In this document: positions 29,370-38,950 of the stretch, one piece after another
How the letters are laid out: every line of letters begins with the position of its first letter
Numbering within the stretch: the first letter of the stretch is position 1
From: Shimia litoralis
GTDB taxonomy: Bacteria > Pseudomonadota > Alphaproteobacteria > Rhodobacterales > Rhodobacteraceae
NCBI RefSeq assembly: GCF_005518135.1
Contig: NZ_SULI01000001.1
Span: 1-64,000 of the forward strand
Direction of reading: 5' to 3'
Length of the DNA: 64,000 nt
Translations under genes and position numbers: made by a program
Notes under the pieces: model-generated
Database searches by the model: none
Told to the model about the DNA's origin: nothing
The model's input: only the letters and a program-made list of their open reading frames with translations

Positions 29370-29810
29370 TCACACCTGACCGCCCAATTGCGCCGCCGTG
29401 ATTTGGCGAATAGTTTCGTCTTTGTCGACTTGATATTTAATCAGGTGCTTGTCACCTGTCGACGTCACGACCTGAACCATTGTCCCCAACGTATTCAGTT
29501 TTTTTATTTCTCCCAACCGGATCACGCGATCCATCGGGCCCAACAAGCGTTGATTTGTCAGGTCCCATCGCACCGACAGCTCTTCGGACATCATATAGAA
29601 CCCGCGGACGGCCACTGCGGCAAGGCCGCCAATTGCACCAGTCCAGACAAAGGCGTTTCCAAGCGCATACAGGATCAACATGCCGCCAGCCATCGCCAGA
29701 ACGGCCATCCATGTATTGCTGCGCACATAGGTCGCGCGATCGGCGCGAAAGCTAACCAAAACGGTTTCACCCTCGGCAAGGGGCGTGTTGGGGATCATCT
29801 GAGTGGTCAT
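29370..29810 (-). CDS. Small membrane protein with a PH-like domain
   Basis: The 146-residue protein has a short N-terminus, two hydrophobic segments (about 33-50 and 53-70), then a domain with WDLTNQRLLGP and IRLGEIKKL. That pattern is the bacterial PH-like (bPH2/YdbS-type) signature of a strand, TNQR and a basic turn. I chose the ATG at 29810, with AAGGAA upstream; the longer frame overlaps the neighbouring gene. Function unknown. It lies between the tail-anchored protein and the pyrC homologue in the pyrB cluster. Confidence 0.72.
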   Translation of the reverse strand: MTTQMIPNTPLAEGETVLVSFRADRATYVRSNTWMAVLAMAGGMLILYALGNAFVWTGAIGGLAAVAVRGFYMMSEELSVRWDLTNQRLLGPMDRVIRLGEIKKLNTLGTMVQVVTSTGDKHLIKYQVDKDETIRQITAAQLGGQV

Positions 29811-29874
29811 CGTCACGTCAGTTCCTTTGATGTGTGTCGTTTGGGGCCAAAGTTGGGTCTGGGATGGTCCAAGG

Positions 29875-30438
29875 TCATTTGAGCACCCCAAATACAAGAA
29901 TGCCAAGCAAGATCGCGAGCACAGGTAGCGCAAGAAGTGCCCAAAGCAACGTTAAATGCGGGTTCGAAGAGTTTGGAACAGGGGGCGATATCATCTCTTT
30001 CGCGGCTTTACTGGGCAGGGGCGTAAATGCCACCTTGCTGCGTTCTTCCTGATAGAGACCTACATACTCTAGCGCGCGAGCAGGTTTCAGCACCGCAGGT
30101 TCATCGCCAAAGGCCCCGGAGTAGACAATCAATACAGGCCCGGTCAGGGCCGAGAGCCGAGACACATCGGGGGCAATATCGTCTTTGGACACGCCGTTGC
30201 CTTGCACCAGATATCCCGCCAACCCCAAGGTTTCCAAATCATCGATGTCAAAGATTTCGATAAAGTCTTCGTCTAACCAGTCCAAGCCCAAGAGATGCGC
30301 AACGGCGGCGCCTGTCGAAGGGGCATCGCCTTTGGGGTCTTGCAGGCTGGTCACGTCTGAAGGGGGCAGTTCCAAGGTGAAAACACGTATGCAGCCCCGT
30401 TCGGCCGCGGCCACCCGAAGTGCATTCGTTTGGGTCAT
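29875..30438 (-). CDS. Tail-anchored protein of unknown function next to pyrB
   Basis: A 187-residue protein: an acidic soluble domain of about 155 residues (LGLDWLDEDFIEIFDIDDLETLG, then VLIVYSGAFG), followed by a single C-terminal transmembrane segment (about 162-187). This topology is that of a tail-anchored protein with its body in the cytoplasm. Its ATG overlaps the stop of the 33-residue peptide gene (ATGA). I recognise no family. The position directly after pyrB suggests a link to aspartate transcarbamoylase, but this is inference. Confidence 0.68.
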   Translation of the reverse strand: MTQTNALRVAAAERGCIRVFTLELPPSDVTSLQDPKGDAPSTGAAVAHLLGLDWLDEDFIEIFDIDDLETLGLAGYLVQGNGVSKDDIAPDVSRLSALTGPVLIVYSGAFGDEPAVLKPARALEYVGLYQEERSKVAFTPLPSKAAKEMISPPVPNSSNPHLTLLWALLALPVLAILLGILVFGVLK

Positions 30439-30536
30439 CCTGCGACCCAGATCACAAGGCCGACCATCGCAAACATCACAATCAATGCCACCATCGCGAC
30501 CATGCCGCTTTTGCGCGGATCTTTTGGATCTTCCAT
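30435..30536 (-). CDS. 33-residue single-span membrane microprotein
   Basis: The frame encodes MEDPKDPRKSGMVAMVALIV and continues MFAMVGLVIWVAG. It has a charged cytoplasmic start with a basic patch, then one transmembrane segment. It begins four bases after the pyrB stop, with a weak AAGG in TAAGGCA before the ATG at 30536, and overlaps the next gene by ATGA. The tight fit between two genes and the clean topology argue that it is real. Function unknown. Confidence 0.65.
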   Translation of the reverse strand: MEDPKDPRKSGMVAMVALIVMFAMVGLVIWVAG

Positions 30537-30540
30537 TGCC

Positions 30541-31488
30541 TTAGACCTCTACTGTGGGGTTGGCGCGCAAATTCTGTGCCAGCAAATCCATGGCAGCCAT
30601 ACGCACGGCCACACCCATTTCGACCTGTTCCTGAATCACCGATCGGTTGATGTCATCGGCGATTTCGCCGTCGATTTCGACGCCGCGATTCATCGGGCCG
30701 GGGTGCATGACGATGGCGTCATCTTTGGCGTGTGCCAATTTATCCGCATCCAGCCCATACCGATGGTAATATTCGCGCTCGGATGGGATAAATCCGCCGT
30801 CCATGCGTTCTTTTTGCAATCTCAGCATCATGACCACATCCACGTCTTTAAGGCCCTGTTCCATGTCTTCGTACACTTCGACGCCAAAGGCGCTGATTTC
30901 AGACGGCATCAGGGTCGGGGGACCAATCAAACGAATGCGATTTTCCATTTTCCCAAGCAGGATGATATTGGACCGTGCGACGCGGCTGTGGGCGATATCC
31001 CCACAGATGGCGATGTTCAGGCGATGCAGGCGACCCTTGGCGCGGCGAATTGTGAGCGCATCAAGCAGCGCCTGTGTCGGGTGTTCGTGACGCCCGTCCC
31101 CCGCATTCAGGACTGCGCAGTTGACCTTTTGTGCCAACAGGTCCACCGCCCCGGAATGTGGGTGGCGCACAACAAGCAAATCCGGATGCATCGCATTCAA
31201 TGTCATGGCGGTGTCAATCAGGGTTTCGCCCTTTTTGATGGAACTGGCTTGCATGGCCATATTCATCACATCCGCACCAAGGCGTTTTCCTGCCAACTCG
31301 AAGCTGGCCTGTGTGCGGGTCGAGTTTTCGAAAAACATATTGATCTGTGTCAGGCCCGCCAAGGCATCCGAATGTTTGACATCGCGGCGGTTCAGATCGA
31401 CATATTGATCCGCCAGATCCAGCAATGTGGTGATCTCGTCTGGTCTTAGGCTCTCGATGCCCAAAAGGTGCTTGTGACTAAACCCCAT
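30541..31488 (-). CDS. pyrB: Aspartate carbamoyltransferase catalytic subunit
   Basis: PyrB forms carbamoyl aspartate, the committed step of pyrimidine synthesis. The 315-residue protein has the carbamoyl-phosphate site [12 protein letters not shown], the HPTQALLD motif and the C-terminal [14 protein letters not shown]; all catalytic motifs are intact. No pyrI regulatory gene follows; instead there are three small membrane-protein genes and a degenerate pyrC homologue. I chose ATG 31488 because the longer frame reads into the proline-rich promoter region. Confidence 0.95.
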   Translation of the reverse strand: MGFSHKHLLGIESLRPDEITTLLDLADQYVDLNRRDVKHSDALAGLTQINMFFENSTRTQASFELAGKRLGADVMNMAMQASSIKKGETLIDTAMTLNAMHPDLLVVRHPHSGAVDLLAQKVNCAVLNAGDGRHEHPTQALLDALTIRRAKGRLHRLNIAICGDIAHSRVARSNIILLGKMENRIRLIGPPTLMPSEISAFGVEVYEDMEQGLKDVDVVMMLRLQKERMDGGFIPSEREYYHRYGLDADKLAHAKDDAIVMHPGPMNRGVEIDGEIADDINRSVIQEQVEMGVAVRMAAMDLLAQNLRANPTVEV

Positions 31489-31683
31489 GGTGCGCTCTCC
31501 TGTCGTGGTCGTCTTGCTTATAGAAAGGGGACCCGTGGTCGGCAAGCTCTGCGGGGTGTTGGACCTTGGGAAAAAGGTGGGCGGAGAATTCGCCGCAGGT
31601 TGGGTTCGGGTGGTATTGGTCAAACAGGGTGGTCGGTGGCATTGGCGGTTTTCCCTTCTATTCAGACAGGATAGGCTGCGAGC

Positions 31684-32463
31684 ATGGAATCGGCACTGGA
31701 TTATCATACGGCACGGGCTCTGCTGGAGTGGCAGATAGAACTTGGTGCGACCGAGGCGATGCTTGATGCCCCCGTGAACCGCTATGATGTGCCTGACAAA
31801 CCAGCACGTGCTAAACCGGCTGTGGCGGCTGAAGCTGTTGCGCCGCCTCCCCCCAAGGTTGACCCAGTTCAGGCCGCACGGGATTTAGCAGCACGTGCCA
31901 ACGATTTGGACAGCTTGCAACAGGCTATGCAATCCTTTGAAATGTGCGATCTGAAACGTGGGGCGCGTAGCCTTGTGTTTTCCGACGGAAACCCAGCAGC
32001 GCGCGTCATGATCATCGGAGAAGCCCCAGGTCGGGACGAAGATCGCGCAGGCAAGCCGTTTGTGGGGCGTGCGGGCCATCTTTTGGATCGGATGTTTGCC
32101 GGCATTGATATGGGGCGCGCTGCGTCTTTGTCAGCCAAATCTATCTATATCACCAATGTGTTGCCGTGGCGGCCGCCGCAAAATCGCGATCCAAAGGCGC
32201 ATGAGATTGCGATGATGGTGCCGTTTCTGCAGCGGCATGTGGAGATCGTCGCCCCCGAGGTTATTGTCGTGATGGGAAATATCGCCTGCGAGGCGGTTCT
32301 GGGCAAACGGTCTATTACCCGTTTGCGGGGGCAGTGGGACCAAGCCTTTGGCAAGCCGGTCTTGCCGATGTGTCATCCTGCCTATTTGCTGCGGCAATCC
32401 CACGCCAAGCGCGATGCTTGGGCCGATTTGTTGAGCCTTCAAGCGAAATTGAGAGAGATTTAA
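31684..32463 (+). CDS. Uracil-DNA glycosylase, family 4-like, without Fe-S ligands
   Basis: The 259-residue protein has the family 4 core: GEAPGRDED (112-120), [13 protein letters not shown], the [10 protein letters not shown] strand and HPAYLLR with His231. The N-terminal ~75 residues are a variable, proline-rich region. Of the four cysteines that bind the 4Fe-4S cluster in classical family 4 enzymes only Cys88 remains; the others correspond to Phe85, Trp162 and Met178. It is therefore probably a cluster-free member. It starts divergently from pyrB and is followed immediately by moaB. Confidence 0.85.
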   Translation: MESALDYHTARALLEWQIELGATEAMLDAPVNRYDVPDKPARAKPAVAAEAVAPPPPKVDPVQAARDLAARANDLDSLQQAMQSFEMCDLKRGARSLVFSDGNPAARVMIIGEAPGRDEDRAGKPFVGRAGHLLDRMFAGIDMGRAASLSAKSIYITNVLPWRPPQNRDPKAHEIAMMVPFLQRHVEIVAPEVIVVMGNIACEAVLGKRSITRLRGQWDQAFGKPVLPMCHPAYLLRQSHAKRDAWADLLSLQAKLREI

Positions 32464-33006
32464 ATGGCCCGTATCGACGAGAGCAAAGACTTTATCCCAG
32501 TGCGCATCGCTGTGTTGACGGTGTCAGATACGCGGGGGCTGGATCAGGATAAATCCGGCGATACCTTGGTGGCGCGCATTCAAGATGGGGGGCATGTGCT
32601 GGCCGATCGGATGATCTTGCGCGACGAACGCACGGAAATCGCGGATCAATTGCGCGCATGGTGTGCAAACCCCGACATTGATGTGATTATTTCCACCGGT
32701 GGAACCGGCTTGACTGGGCGGGATGTGACCGTCGAGGCCCACCGCGATGTTTATGAAAAGGAAATCGAGGCCTTTGCGACGGTCTTTACGATGATCTCGT
32801 TTCAGAAAATCGGGACATCCGCCGTGCAAAGCCGCGCGACAGGTGGCGTGGCACAAGGCACGTATCTTTTTGCGCTGCCGGGAAGTACCGGCGCGTGCAA
32901 AGACGCATGGGACGATATTTTGCAATACCAATTGGATTATCGACATCAGCCTTGCAACTTTGTCGAAATCTTTCCCAGACTTGACGAACATTTGCGACGG
33001 AAGTGA
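32464..33006 (+). CDS. moaB: Molybdenum cofactor biosynthesis protein B
   Basis: MoaB is a MogA-like molybdopterin adenylyltransferase. The 180-residue protein shows VLTVSDTR at the N-terminus, the ISTGGTGLTGRDVT molybdopterin-binding loop, and FALPGSTGACKDAWDDIL. Its ATG follows the glycosylase stop directly. It joins moaD/moaE and the fdhD-mobA-mobB-moeA group in giving this chromosome segment much of the molybdenum cofactor pathway. Confidence 0.93.
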   Translation: MARIDESKDFIPVRIAVLTVSDTRGLDQDKSGDTLVARIQDGGHVLADRMILRDERTEIADQLRAWCANPDIDVIISTGGTGLTGRDVTVEAHRDVYEKEIEAFATVFTMISFQKIGTSAVQSRATGGVAQGTYLFALPGSTGACKDAWDDILQYQLDYRHQPCNFVEIFPRLDEHLRRK

Positions 33007-33045
33007 TCTATTCCTACGTTGGGACGTATATATTCTAAGCAAGCA

Positions 33046-33073
33046 GTGCCCCTCTCTATCTGTTTTGGGGCAC
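33046..33073. promoter_or_regulatory. Inverted repeat upstream of the RND efflux genes
   Basis: GTGCCCC (33046-33052) and GGGGCAC (33067-33073) form a perfect 7-bp inverted repeat with a 14-base spacer, 22 bases before the adaptor start. It could be a moaB terminator or a repressor operator for the efflux pair; no U-tract is present. Confidence 0.4.
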
Positions 33074-33095
33074 GCGAGCAGGAGGCCGTTTAAGA

Positions 33096-34553
33096 ATGCG
33101 ATTTTTGCGACAAAGCCTGACCGGGCTGTTTTTGACGGCAATCACCGTTGGCCTGCTGCTGTTTGCAGCCAATATGATCCGCGGTGCGATTGAACAGCGT
33201 TTGGCCAATGAAAATGGTCGTCCGACAAGCCGTGAACGGGTGTTTGCAGTGAACGTGATACAGGCTGTGTCGGAAACGATTGCGCCCGAGCTGATTGCTT
33301 TTGGTCAAATCCAAAGCCGCAGAAGTCTCGAGGTGCGTGCCAAAGCGAGCGGCAGCGTCGTGCATTTGGCGGAAAACTTTCTTGATGGGGGCAATGTCAC
33401 CGCTGGGCAAGTCCTGTTGCAAGTCGACCCCGCACGCGCCGAATATGCTTTGGAACGGGTGTCAAATGACATTCAGGATGCGCAGGCTGAATCTCGGGAT
33501 GCCACCCGGACGCTGGAATTGGCGCATGACGAACTCAAAGCCGCGAGCGATCAGGTGGCCTTGCGTCAAAAGGCCCTTGCCCGACAGCTTGATCTTCAGA
33601 AACGCGAGGTTGGCACCACTGCGGCTGTCGAAGTCGCAGAATTGGCCGTGGCAGCGGCCCAGCAGGCGGAGCTCTCGCGCCGTCAATCCTTGACGCAGGC
33701 ACAAGCGCGCATTGAACAAGCTGCAACGCGCATTGAACGTGCGCGGATCGCACAGGACGAGGCGAAACGAAATCTCGCAGATACGACATTGCATGCGACC
33801 TTTTCGGGCACTTTGTCAGATGTCGCGGTGGTCCAAGGCGGGTTGGTGTCGCTCAATGAACGCTTGGCGACCTTGATTGACGGCGATGCTCTGGAAGTGG
33901 TGTTTCGGGTGTCCACGTCGCAGTATGCGCGGTTGCTAGATGAACAGGGCGGTTTGATGTCGTCAGAGGTGCGTGCCACACTTGAGGTGCTTGGGTTAGA
34001 TCTGAGTTCAACCGGCGTGATTACCCGCGACGGCGCCGCGGTGGGCGAAGGTCAGACAGGGCGCCGCATCTTCGCACGCTTGGACCAGACCCGAGGTCTT
34101 AAACCCGGTGATTTTGTGACGGTGCGTGTTCAGGAAAAATCGCTTGAGAACGTCGTACGCTTACCCGCGTCGGCACTGGATGCCACGAACCGTGTTTTAC
34201 TGGTGACCGAGGATGATCGGCTGGAAAGCCTGACGGTCGATTTGCTGAGGCGTCAAGATGATATGGTTCTGGTGCGGGGTGCTGGGCTCGTCGGGCGCAA
34301 GGTGGTGACCCGCCGTACCCCGCTCTTGGGGGCTGGGATTCAAGTCAAGCCCCTAGAGGCCTCAGGAGAAACGGTGCTGCCTGAAAACGATCTGGTGGCG
34401 CTGAGCGCTGAGCGGCGGGCAGAACTGATTGCCTTTGTGAATAGCAGGTCGGGCCTGCCAGAAGAGATCAAGCAGAACATCTTGGAGAAACTGGGCCAAG
34501 AACAGGTACCGGCGAAACTTGTGGATCGTTTGCAAAGCCGGATGGGGGGCTAG
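33096..34553 (+). CDS. RND efflux periplasmic adaptor subunit
   Basis: The 485-residue membrane-fusion protein has an N-terminal membrane anchor (about 6-28) and a lipoyl/barrel-sandwich half (LEVRAKASGSVVHLAENFLDG). A long coiled-coil hairpin follows, rich in Gln, Ala, Glu and Arg, then a second lipoyl half (LADTTLHATFSGTLSDVAV) and beta-barrel parts. GGAGG precedes the ATG. A C-terminal extension of about 60 residues (LSAERRAELIAFVNSRSGLP) is longer than usual. It pairs with the transporter gene that follows. Confidence 0.9.
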   Translation: MRFLRQSLTGLFLTAITVGLLLFAANMIRGAIEQRLANENGRPTSRERVFAVNVIQAVSETIAPELIAFGQIQSRRSLEVRAKASGSVVHLAENFLDGGNVTAGQVLLQVDPARAEYALERVSNDIQDAQAESRDATRTLELAHDELKAASDQVALRQKALARQLDLQKREVGTTAAVEVAELAVAAAQQAELSRRQSLTQAQARIEQAATRIERARIAQDEAKRNLADTTLHATFSGTLSDVAVVQGGLVSLNERLATLIDGDALEVVFRVSTSQYARLLDEQGGLMSSEVRATLEVLGLDLSSTGVITRDGAAVGEGQTGRRIFARLDQTRGLKPGDFVTVRVQEKSLENVVRLPASALDATNRVLLVTEDDRLESLTVDLLRRQDDMVLVRGAGLVGRKVVTRRTPLLGAGIQVKPLEASGETVLPENDLVALSAERRAELIAFVNSRSGLPEEIKQNILEKLGQEQVPAKLVDRLQSRMGG

Positions 34554-34559
34554 GCCGTG

Positions 34560-37500
34560 ATGCGGGATGTGTCGCAAAAGGCCGGGGGCGTTCTGTCGTA
34601 TTTCACGCGCCATGCCACAGCCGCCAACCTGCTGCTAGTGATCCTTGTCGTGGCCGGACTTATCGCTGGTCCACGCATGCGGGCGCAATTTTTTCCAGAT
34701 GTAGTTGTTGATAACGTCACGGTTTCGGTCGTGTGGGAAGGCGCGGGCGCTGCCGATGTGGATGCGGCCATTGTTCAGGTGTTGGAACCGGTTCTTTTGG
34801 TGGTGGAAGGTGTCGAAAGCACGGAATCCCGGTCCACAGAAGGGCGCGCCAGTATCACGATGGACTTTGATCCGGGGTGGGATATGGCGCGTGCAGCAGA
34901 TGACGTGCAGAGCGCTGTGGATACGATTACGTCGCTGCCTGACGATGCCGAAGACCCTACCGTGCGCCGCGGCGTCTGGCGGGACCGGGTGACGGACATC
35001 ATTATCACAGGTCCTGTCGAAAGTGCTCAGCTTGGCCGTTATGCTGACGAGTTGATCGTGCGCCTGTTTGCCGAGGGCGTCACGCGGACGACAATCAGAG
35101 GTCTTGCTGCGCCGGAAACGGTTGTCGAGGTTTCTGTTGTTGATCTGATGACGCACGACATCAGTATCGCACAAATTGCTGAAGCCATTGCCCAAGAGGT
35201 GGACGCAGACCCCGCCGGGGACGTCGACGGTGCCAACACAAGGGTGCGCACGGGGGTTGAAAAACGGGCGCCGGACCAAATTGCGGGCGTGGTGTTGCGT
35301 TCAAACGCGGATGGCTCAAAGCTAACTGTTGGGGATGTGGCGGATATCCGGATTGATGGCGTAGATCGCAATTGGTCGTATTTTGTGGGGCAAAATCCGG
35401 CAATGTCGATCCGTGTTGATCGCACCGAAAAAGGGGATGCCATCGAAATTCAGCATCAAGTAGAAGATGTTGTCGCCCAAATACAGCCAACCTTGCCGCA
35501 AGGTATTACCGTTGAATTGATCCGCACGCGGGCCGCTGCCATCACAAGCCGATTGAATTTGCTGTTGGATAACGGGCTTGTGGGATTGTTCCTTGTTGTG
35601 ACGTTGTTGTTCCTGTTTTTGAATGCGCGTACGGCCTTGTGGGTGGCTGCCGGTATTCCCGTGGCGATGTTGGCCACAATTGCGCTGATGTTCGCCTTTG
35701 GAATCACGATCAATATGATTTCATTGTTTGCGTTGATCATTACGCTGGGCATTGTCGTGGATGATGCCATCGTGGTGGGGGAACATGCTGATTTTCGGGT
35801 AAGGCGCTTGGGCGAAGCCCCACTGGTGGCGGCCGAGAATGCGGCGCGTCGCATGGCGATGCCGGTGTTTTCTGCGACGTTGACCACAGTGATCGCCTTT
35901 TTCGGCCTGACTGCAATTAGCGGCCGGTTCGGTGATTTGATTTCGGATATTCCGTTTACAGTTATCATGGTGCTGTTGGCATCCTTGGTCGAATGCTTCT
36001 TGATCCTGCCCAACCATATGGCGCATGCCTTGGCACATTCCGCCAAGGACCACTGGTATGATTGGCCCAGTCGCATCGTCAATCGCGGGTTTCGCAGGTT
36101 TCGCGATCAGGCCTTTCGCCCGTTTATGCGCCTGATCATTTGGGCACGCTATCCCGTCTTGGCGCTTGCACTACTGACCTTTGCGAGCCAAGCGGCGTTA
36201 TTCGTGAGTGGGGATATCAAGTGGCGGTTTTTCAATGGGCCAGAGCGATCTTCGATCACGGGTAATTTTGCGATGCTGCCGAGCGCTTCGCGTGCAGACA
36301 CCTTGGCAATGATGCGCGAAGTTCAGCGGGCCACCGAAGAAGTGGCCGCCGAGTACACGCAAAAACACGGCACGCACCCGCTTGAGTATGTGATCGCCCA
36401 AATCGGCGGCAACGCAGGCTATGGGATGATAGGTGGGGACACCAAAGATCCAGATCAGCTTGGCGGGATTTCCATCGAGTTGATTGATGCTGATTTACGG
36501 CCCTACTCGACATTTGCCTTTGTCGCAGACTTGCAAGATGCGGTGCGCCAGCACCCGTTGACTGAAACGGTCAGTTTTCGCGGAGGGCGATCAGGCCCGG
36601 GTGGCGATGCCTTGGATGTGCGTTTTTATGGGGCAGAAGCGGAAACGCTCAAGCTGGCTGCAGAAGCGCTTAAGACGGCTCTGATGGTCTATCCAGAAGT
36701 CTCTGCCGTCGAAGACAGTTTGTCTTATGACAAAGAAGAACTCATTCTTGAGTTAACCCCGCAAGGGCGTGCACTTGGGTTCTCCATTGACGAGTTGGGG
36801 CGCGTGTTGCGCCATCGGCTGAATGGGCTAGAAGCAGCAACATTTCCGGATGGGCCGCGCAGTGCCTCGATACGGGTGCAATTGCCTGTAGGTGAGCTAA
36901 ATGCTGACTTTCTTGAGGCGAGCCGGATGCGCACGCCTGACGGTGCCTATGTGACGCTTGCGGATATTGTCAGTGTCAAACGTCGCACAGGATTTTCCAC
37001 GGTACGCCGCGAAAACGGCCTGCGATTGATCAACGTCACGGGGGACATCAACGAAGACGATCCCGCGCGTGCCGAAGAAATTTCGAATGCGTTAGAACGT
37101 GAAATTTTGCCCGATATTGCGAGCGAAAAGCAGGTTGAATGGGAGATGGCCGGGTTGTCAGAGGATTCAGATGAGTTTCTGGCAGATGCCCGTATCGGCA
37201 TGATCTTGACCCTGACGGGCATCTATCTGGTGTTGGCATGGGTGTTCTCAAGCTGGACCCGGCCATTGGTTGTGATGGCGATTATCCCTTTTGGGTTGGT
37301 CGGAACAATTTACGGCCACAATGCCTATGGTGTGCCCCTGTCCATGTTTACAGTTGTTGGGTTGCTTGGCCTGACGGGAATTATTATCAATGATTCCATT
37401 GTGTTGGTGTCGACGATTGACGAGTACGCGGCAGATCGCGGGCTGATTCCATCCATCATCGATGGTGCCGCAGATCGTTTACGGCCCGTCTTTTTGACGA

Positions 37501-37946
37501 CGGCAACAACTGTGCTGGGTCTTGCGCCATTATTGAACGAACCCTCGCGGCAAGCTCAGTTTTTAAAGCCGACAGTCATAACCTTGGTCTATGGTCTTGG
37601 TTTTGGCTTGGTGCTTGTCTTGCTTGTGGTGCCCACTCTGATTGCGGTTCAATCCGACGTGGCGCGCCAGATCACTGCGCTGAAAAACGCGCTGCGCATT
37701 CGTGCCGTGCGTGGGCTTGTCTGGGCAAGTTCAGGTCTTTTGGCGGTTTGGTTGGGGCTGACGCTGGGGTGGGCGGTTGTGACGGGCGCGGCGCATCCAA
37801 TCCTTGTGCCCGTATTACCTGTCTTGGACGGTGCGGGTCTGTTCATGGTGCTGATTGTATTTGCTCTCGGCGGGATATGTATCAGCGTGGTGGCATATAT
37901 CTTTGGTGCGGTACGAATTATGTGGGCACGTCGCGCCGAAAATTAG
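34560..37946 (+). CDS. RND efflux permease (AcrB/HAE1-like)
   Basis: The 1128-residue transporter has the twelve-span RND plan with two large periplasmic domains. The fourth span carries the proton-relay aspartates (GIVVDDAIVVGEHAD) and the later helix has GLTGIIINDSIVLVSTIDEY. C-terminal spans follow the second loop. Length is somewhat above AcrB. I chose ATG 34560; an in-frame GTG is three bases earlier. No outer-membrane channel gene is nearby. The substrate cannot be read from sequence. Confidence 0.92.
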   Translation: MRDVSQKAGGVLSYFTRHATAANLLLVILVVAGLIAGPRMRAQFFPDVVVDNVTVSVVWEGAGAADVDAAIVQVLEPVLLVVEGVESTESRSTEGRASITMDFDPGWDMARAADDVQSAVDTITSLPDDAEDPTVRRGVWRDRVTDIIITGPVESAQLGRYADELIVRLFAEGVTRTTIRGLAAPETVVEVSVVDLMTHDISIAQIAEAIAQEVDADPAGDVDGANTRVRTGVEKRAPDQIAGVVLRSNADGSKLTVGDVADIRIDGVDRNWSYFVGQNPAMSIRVDRTEKGDAIEIQHQVEDVVAQIQPTLPQGITVELIRTRAAAITSRLNLLLDNGLVGLFLVVTLLFLFLNARTALWVAAGIPVAMLATIALMFAFGITINMISLFALIITLGIVVDDAIVVGEHADFRVRRLGEAPLVAAENAARRMAMPVFSATLTTVIAFFGLTAISGRFGDLISDIPFTVIMVLLASLVECFLILPNHMAHALAHSAKDHWYDWPSRIVNRGFRRFRDQAFRPFMRLIIWARYPVLALALLTFASQAALFVSGDIKWRFFNGPERSSITGNFAMLPSASRADTLAMMREVQRATEEVAAEYTQKHGTHPLEYVIAQIGGNAGYGMIGGDTKDPDQLGGISIELIDADLRPYSTFAFVADLQDAVRQHPLTETVSFRGGRSGPGGDALDVRFYGAEAETLKLAAEALKTALMVYPEVSAVEDSLSYDKEELILELTPQGRALGFSIDELGRVLRHRLNGLEAATFPDGPRSASIRVQLPVGELNADFLEASRMRTPDGAYVTLADIVSVKRRTGFSTVRRENGLRLINVTGDINEDDPARAEEISNALEREILPDIASEKQVEWEMAGLSEDSDEFLADARIGMILTLTGIYLVLAWVFSSWTRPLVVMAIIPFGLVGTIYGHNAYGVPLSMFTVVGLLGLTGIIINDSIVLVSTIDEYAADRGLIPSIIDGAADRLRPVFLTTATTVLGLAPLLNEPSRQAQFLKPTVITLVYGLGFGLVLVLLVVPTLIAVQSDVARQITALKNALRIRAVRGLVWASSGLLAVWLGLTLGWAVVTGAAHPILVPVLPVLDGAGLFMVLIVFALGGICISVVAYIFGAVRIMWARRAEN

Positions 37947-37962
37947 GCCAAACAACAAGTAG

Positions 37963-38781
37963 TTAACCGGCTTCGCATCCGTGAATGTCGACAGCGTGTG
38001 AGGTCCCCAAGACCGTGATACGCATCGCCGAGCGATCCAGCATGAACCCCTTGCCATCCACATGCACCATTTGCGTCCGAGCGGTCAGGGTGCCGCCGTT
38101 GCGAGACGTCGCGGCTTCGGCGACCCAGACGCGCGGGTCGTTGGTTTCAATAACAGCAACCTCTTCGCCACCCGCGCTGGGCATTTTGACTTTGACCAAG
38201 ACATCCAGCCCGTCTTTGGCTGGCGAAATGCGGCAAGTCACCTGTTTGACCTTGGCCTCTTTCTCGGAATACGGACGGTCGGCCAGCGCCGCAGCGATGC
38301 GCCCGTCACGTTTGGTCTGTTCAGCCCCTAGATCTCCCGTCACTGTCAGCCGCTGCGGCACACAGATGTCGCGGCAAACTCCGATATCCATACGCGACTT
38401 AAGCCTGATAGGTTTGCTGGGGTCGTTCGGGGTAATGGTGACCGGGAGGATGACTTCGTCGTGATACCCGATTGAGCGCATGCCGTTTTGATCCATGACA
38501 TCGGGTGTGGGCCAAGCGATCTGGATGTCGCGGATATTTTTAGATCCGCGCCAAACGAAAGTCGGGGGAATGCCAGCGTCGCCGGGAGCGCGCCAATATG
38601 TTTTCCATCCTGGATTTAGAGAAATGCGGATCGCGGCTGTGTGCTGTCCATTTTCGGCACGCCACCCCTCCAGCACATCCGCTTGCACAACCAAATCATA
38701 AGATTGCGCGCTTGCAGGTGCGTTTTGCCCAGCGACAAAGGTTGCGCAGAACGCCAGAAGGATCAGAATACGTGTCATCAT
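37963..38781 (-). CDS. Periplasmic DsbD alpha-domain-like protein
   Basis: The 272-residue secreted protein has a signal peptide (to about residue 26, ASA). It then has a domain with LNPGWKTYWRAPGDAGIPPTF, a YHDEVILPV strand and DIGVCRDICVPQ (C-x3-C). This is the disulfide-bond protein D N-terminal domain, here without the membrane and thioredoxin parts. It probably receives or passes electrons in the periplasm (inference). The choice between adjacent ATGs at 38781 and 38778 is open. It converges with the RND permease gene. Confidence 0.78.
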   Translation of the reverse strand: MMTRILILLAFCATFVAGQNAPASAQSYDLVVQADVLEGWRAENGQHTAAIRISLNPGWKTYWRAPGDAGIPPTFVWRGSKNIRDIQIAWPTPDVMDQNGMRSIGYHDEVILPVTITPNDPSKPIRLKSRMDIGVCRDICVPQRLTVTGDLGAEQTKRDGRIAAALADRPYSEKEAKVKQVTCRISPAKDGLDVLVKVKMPSAGGEEVAVIETNDPRVWVAEAATSRNGGTLTARTQMVHVDGKGFMLDRSAMRITVLGTSHAVDIHGCEAG

Positions 38782-38950
38782 GGGCCATGTTTGGGGCATT
38801 TGCGCGGACTTGCCAATTCACTTTCAGGCGAGAAAACTGTGACCTCTTGTAACACACTGCATGATTTGACTGCGATCAGGGCTTGCGCGATGTGGCTGTC
38901 GGGCACATCTTTGGGGGAACGACCCAATTCAGCTAGCCAAGGAGTCTCTC

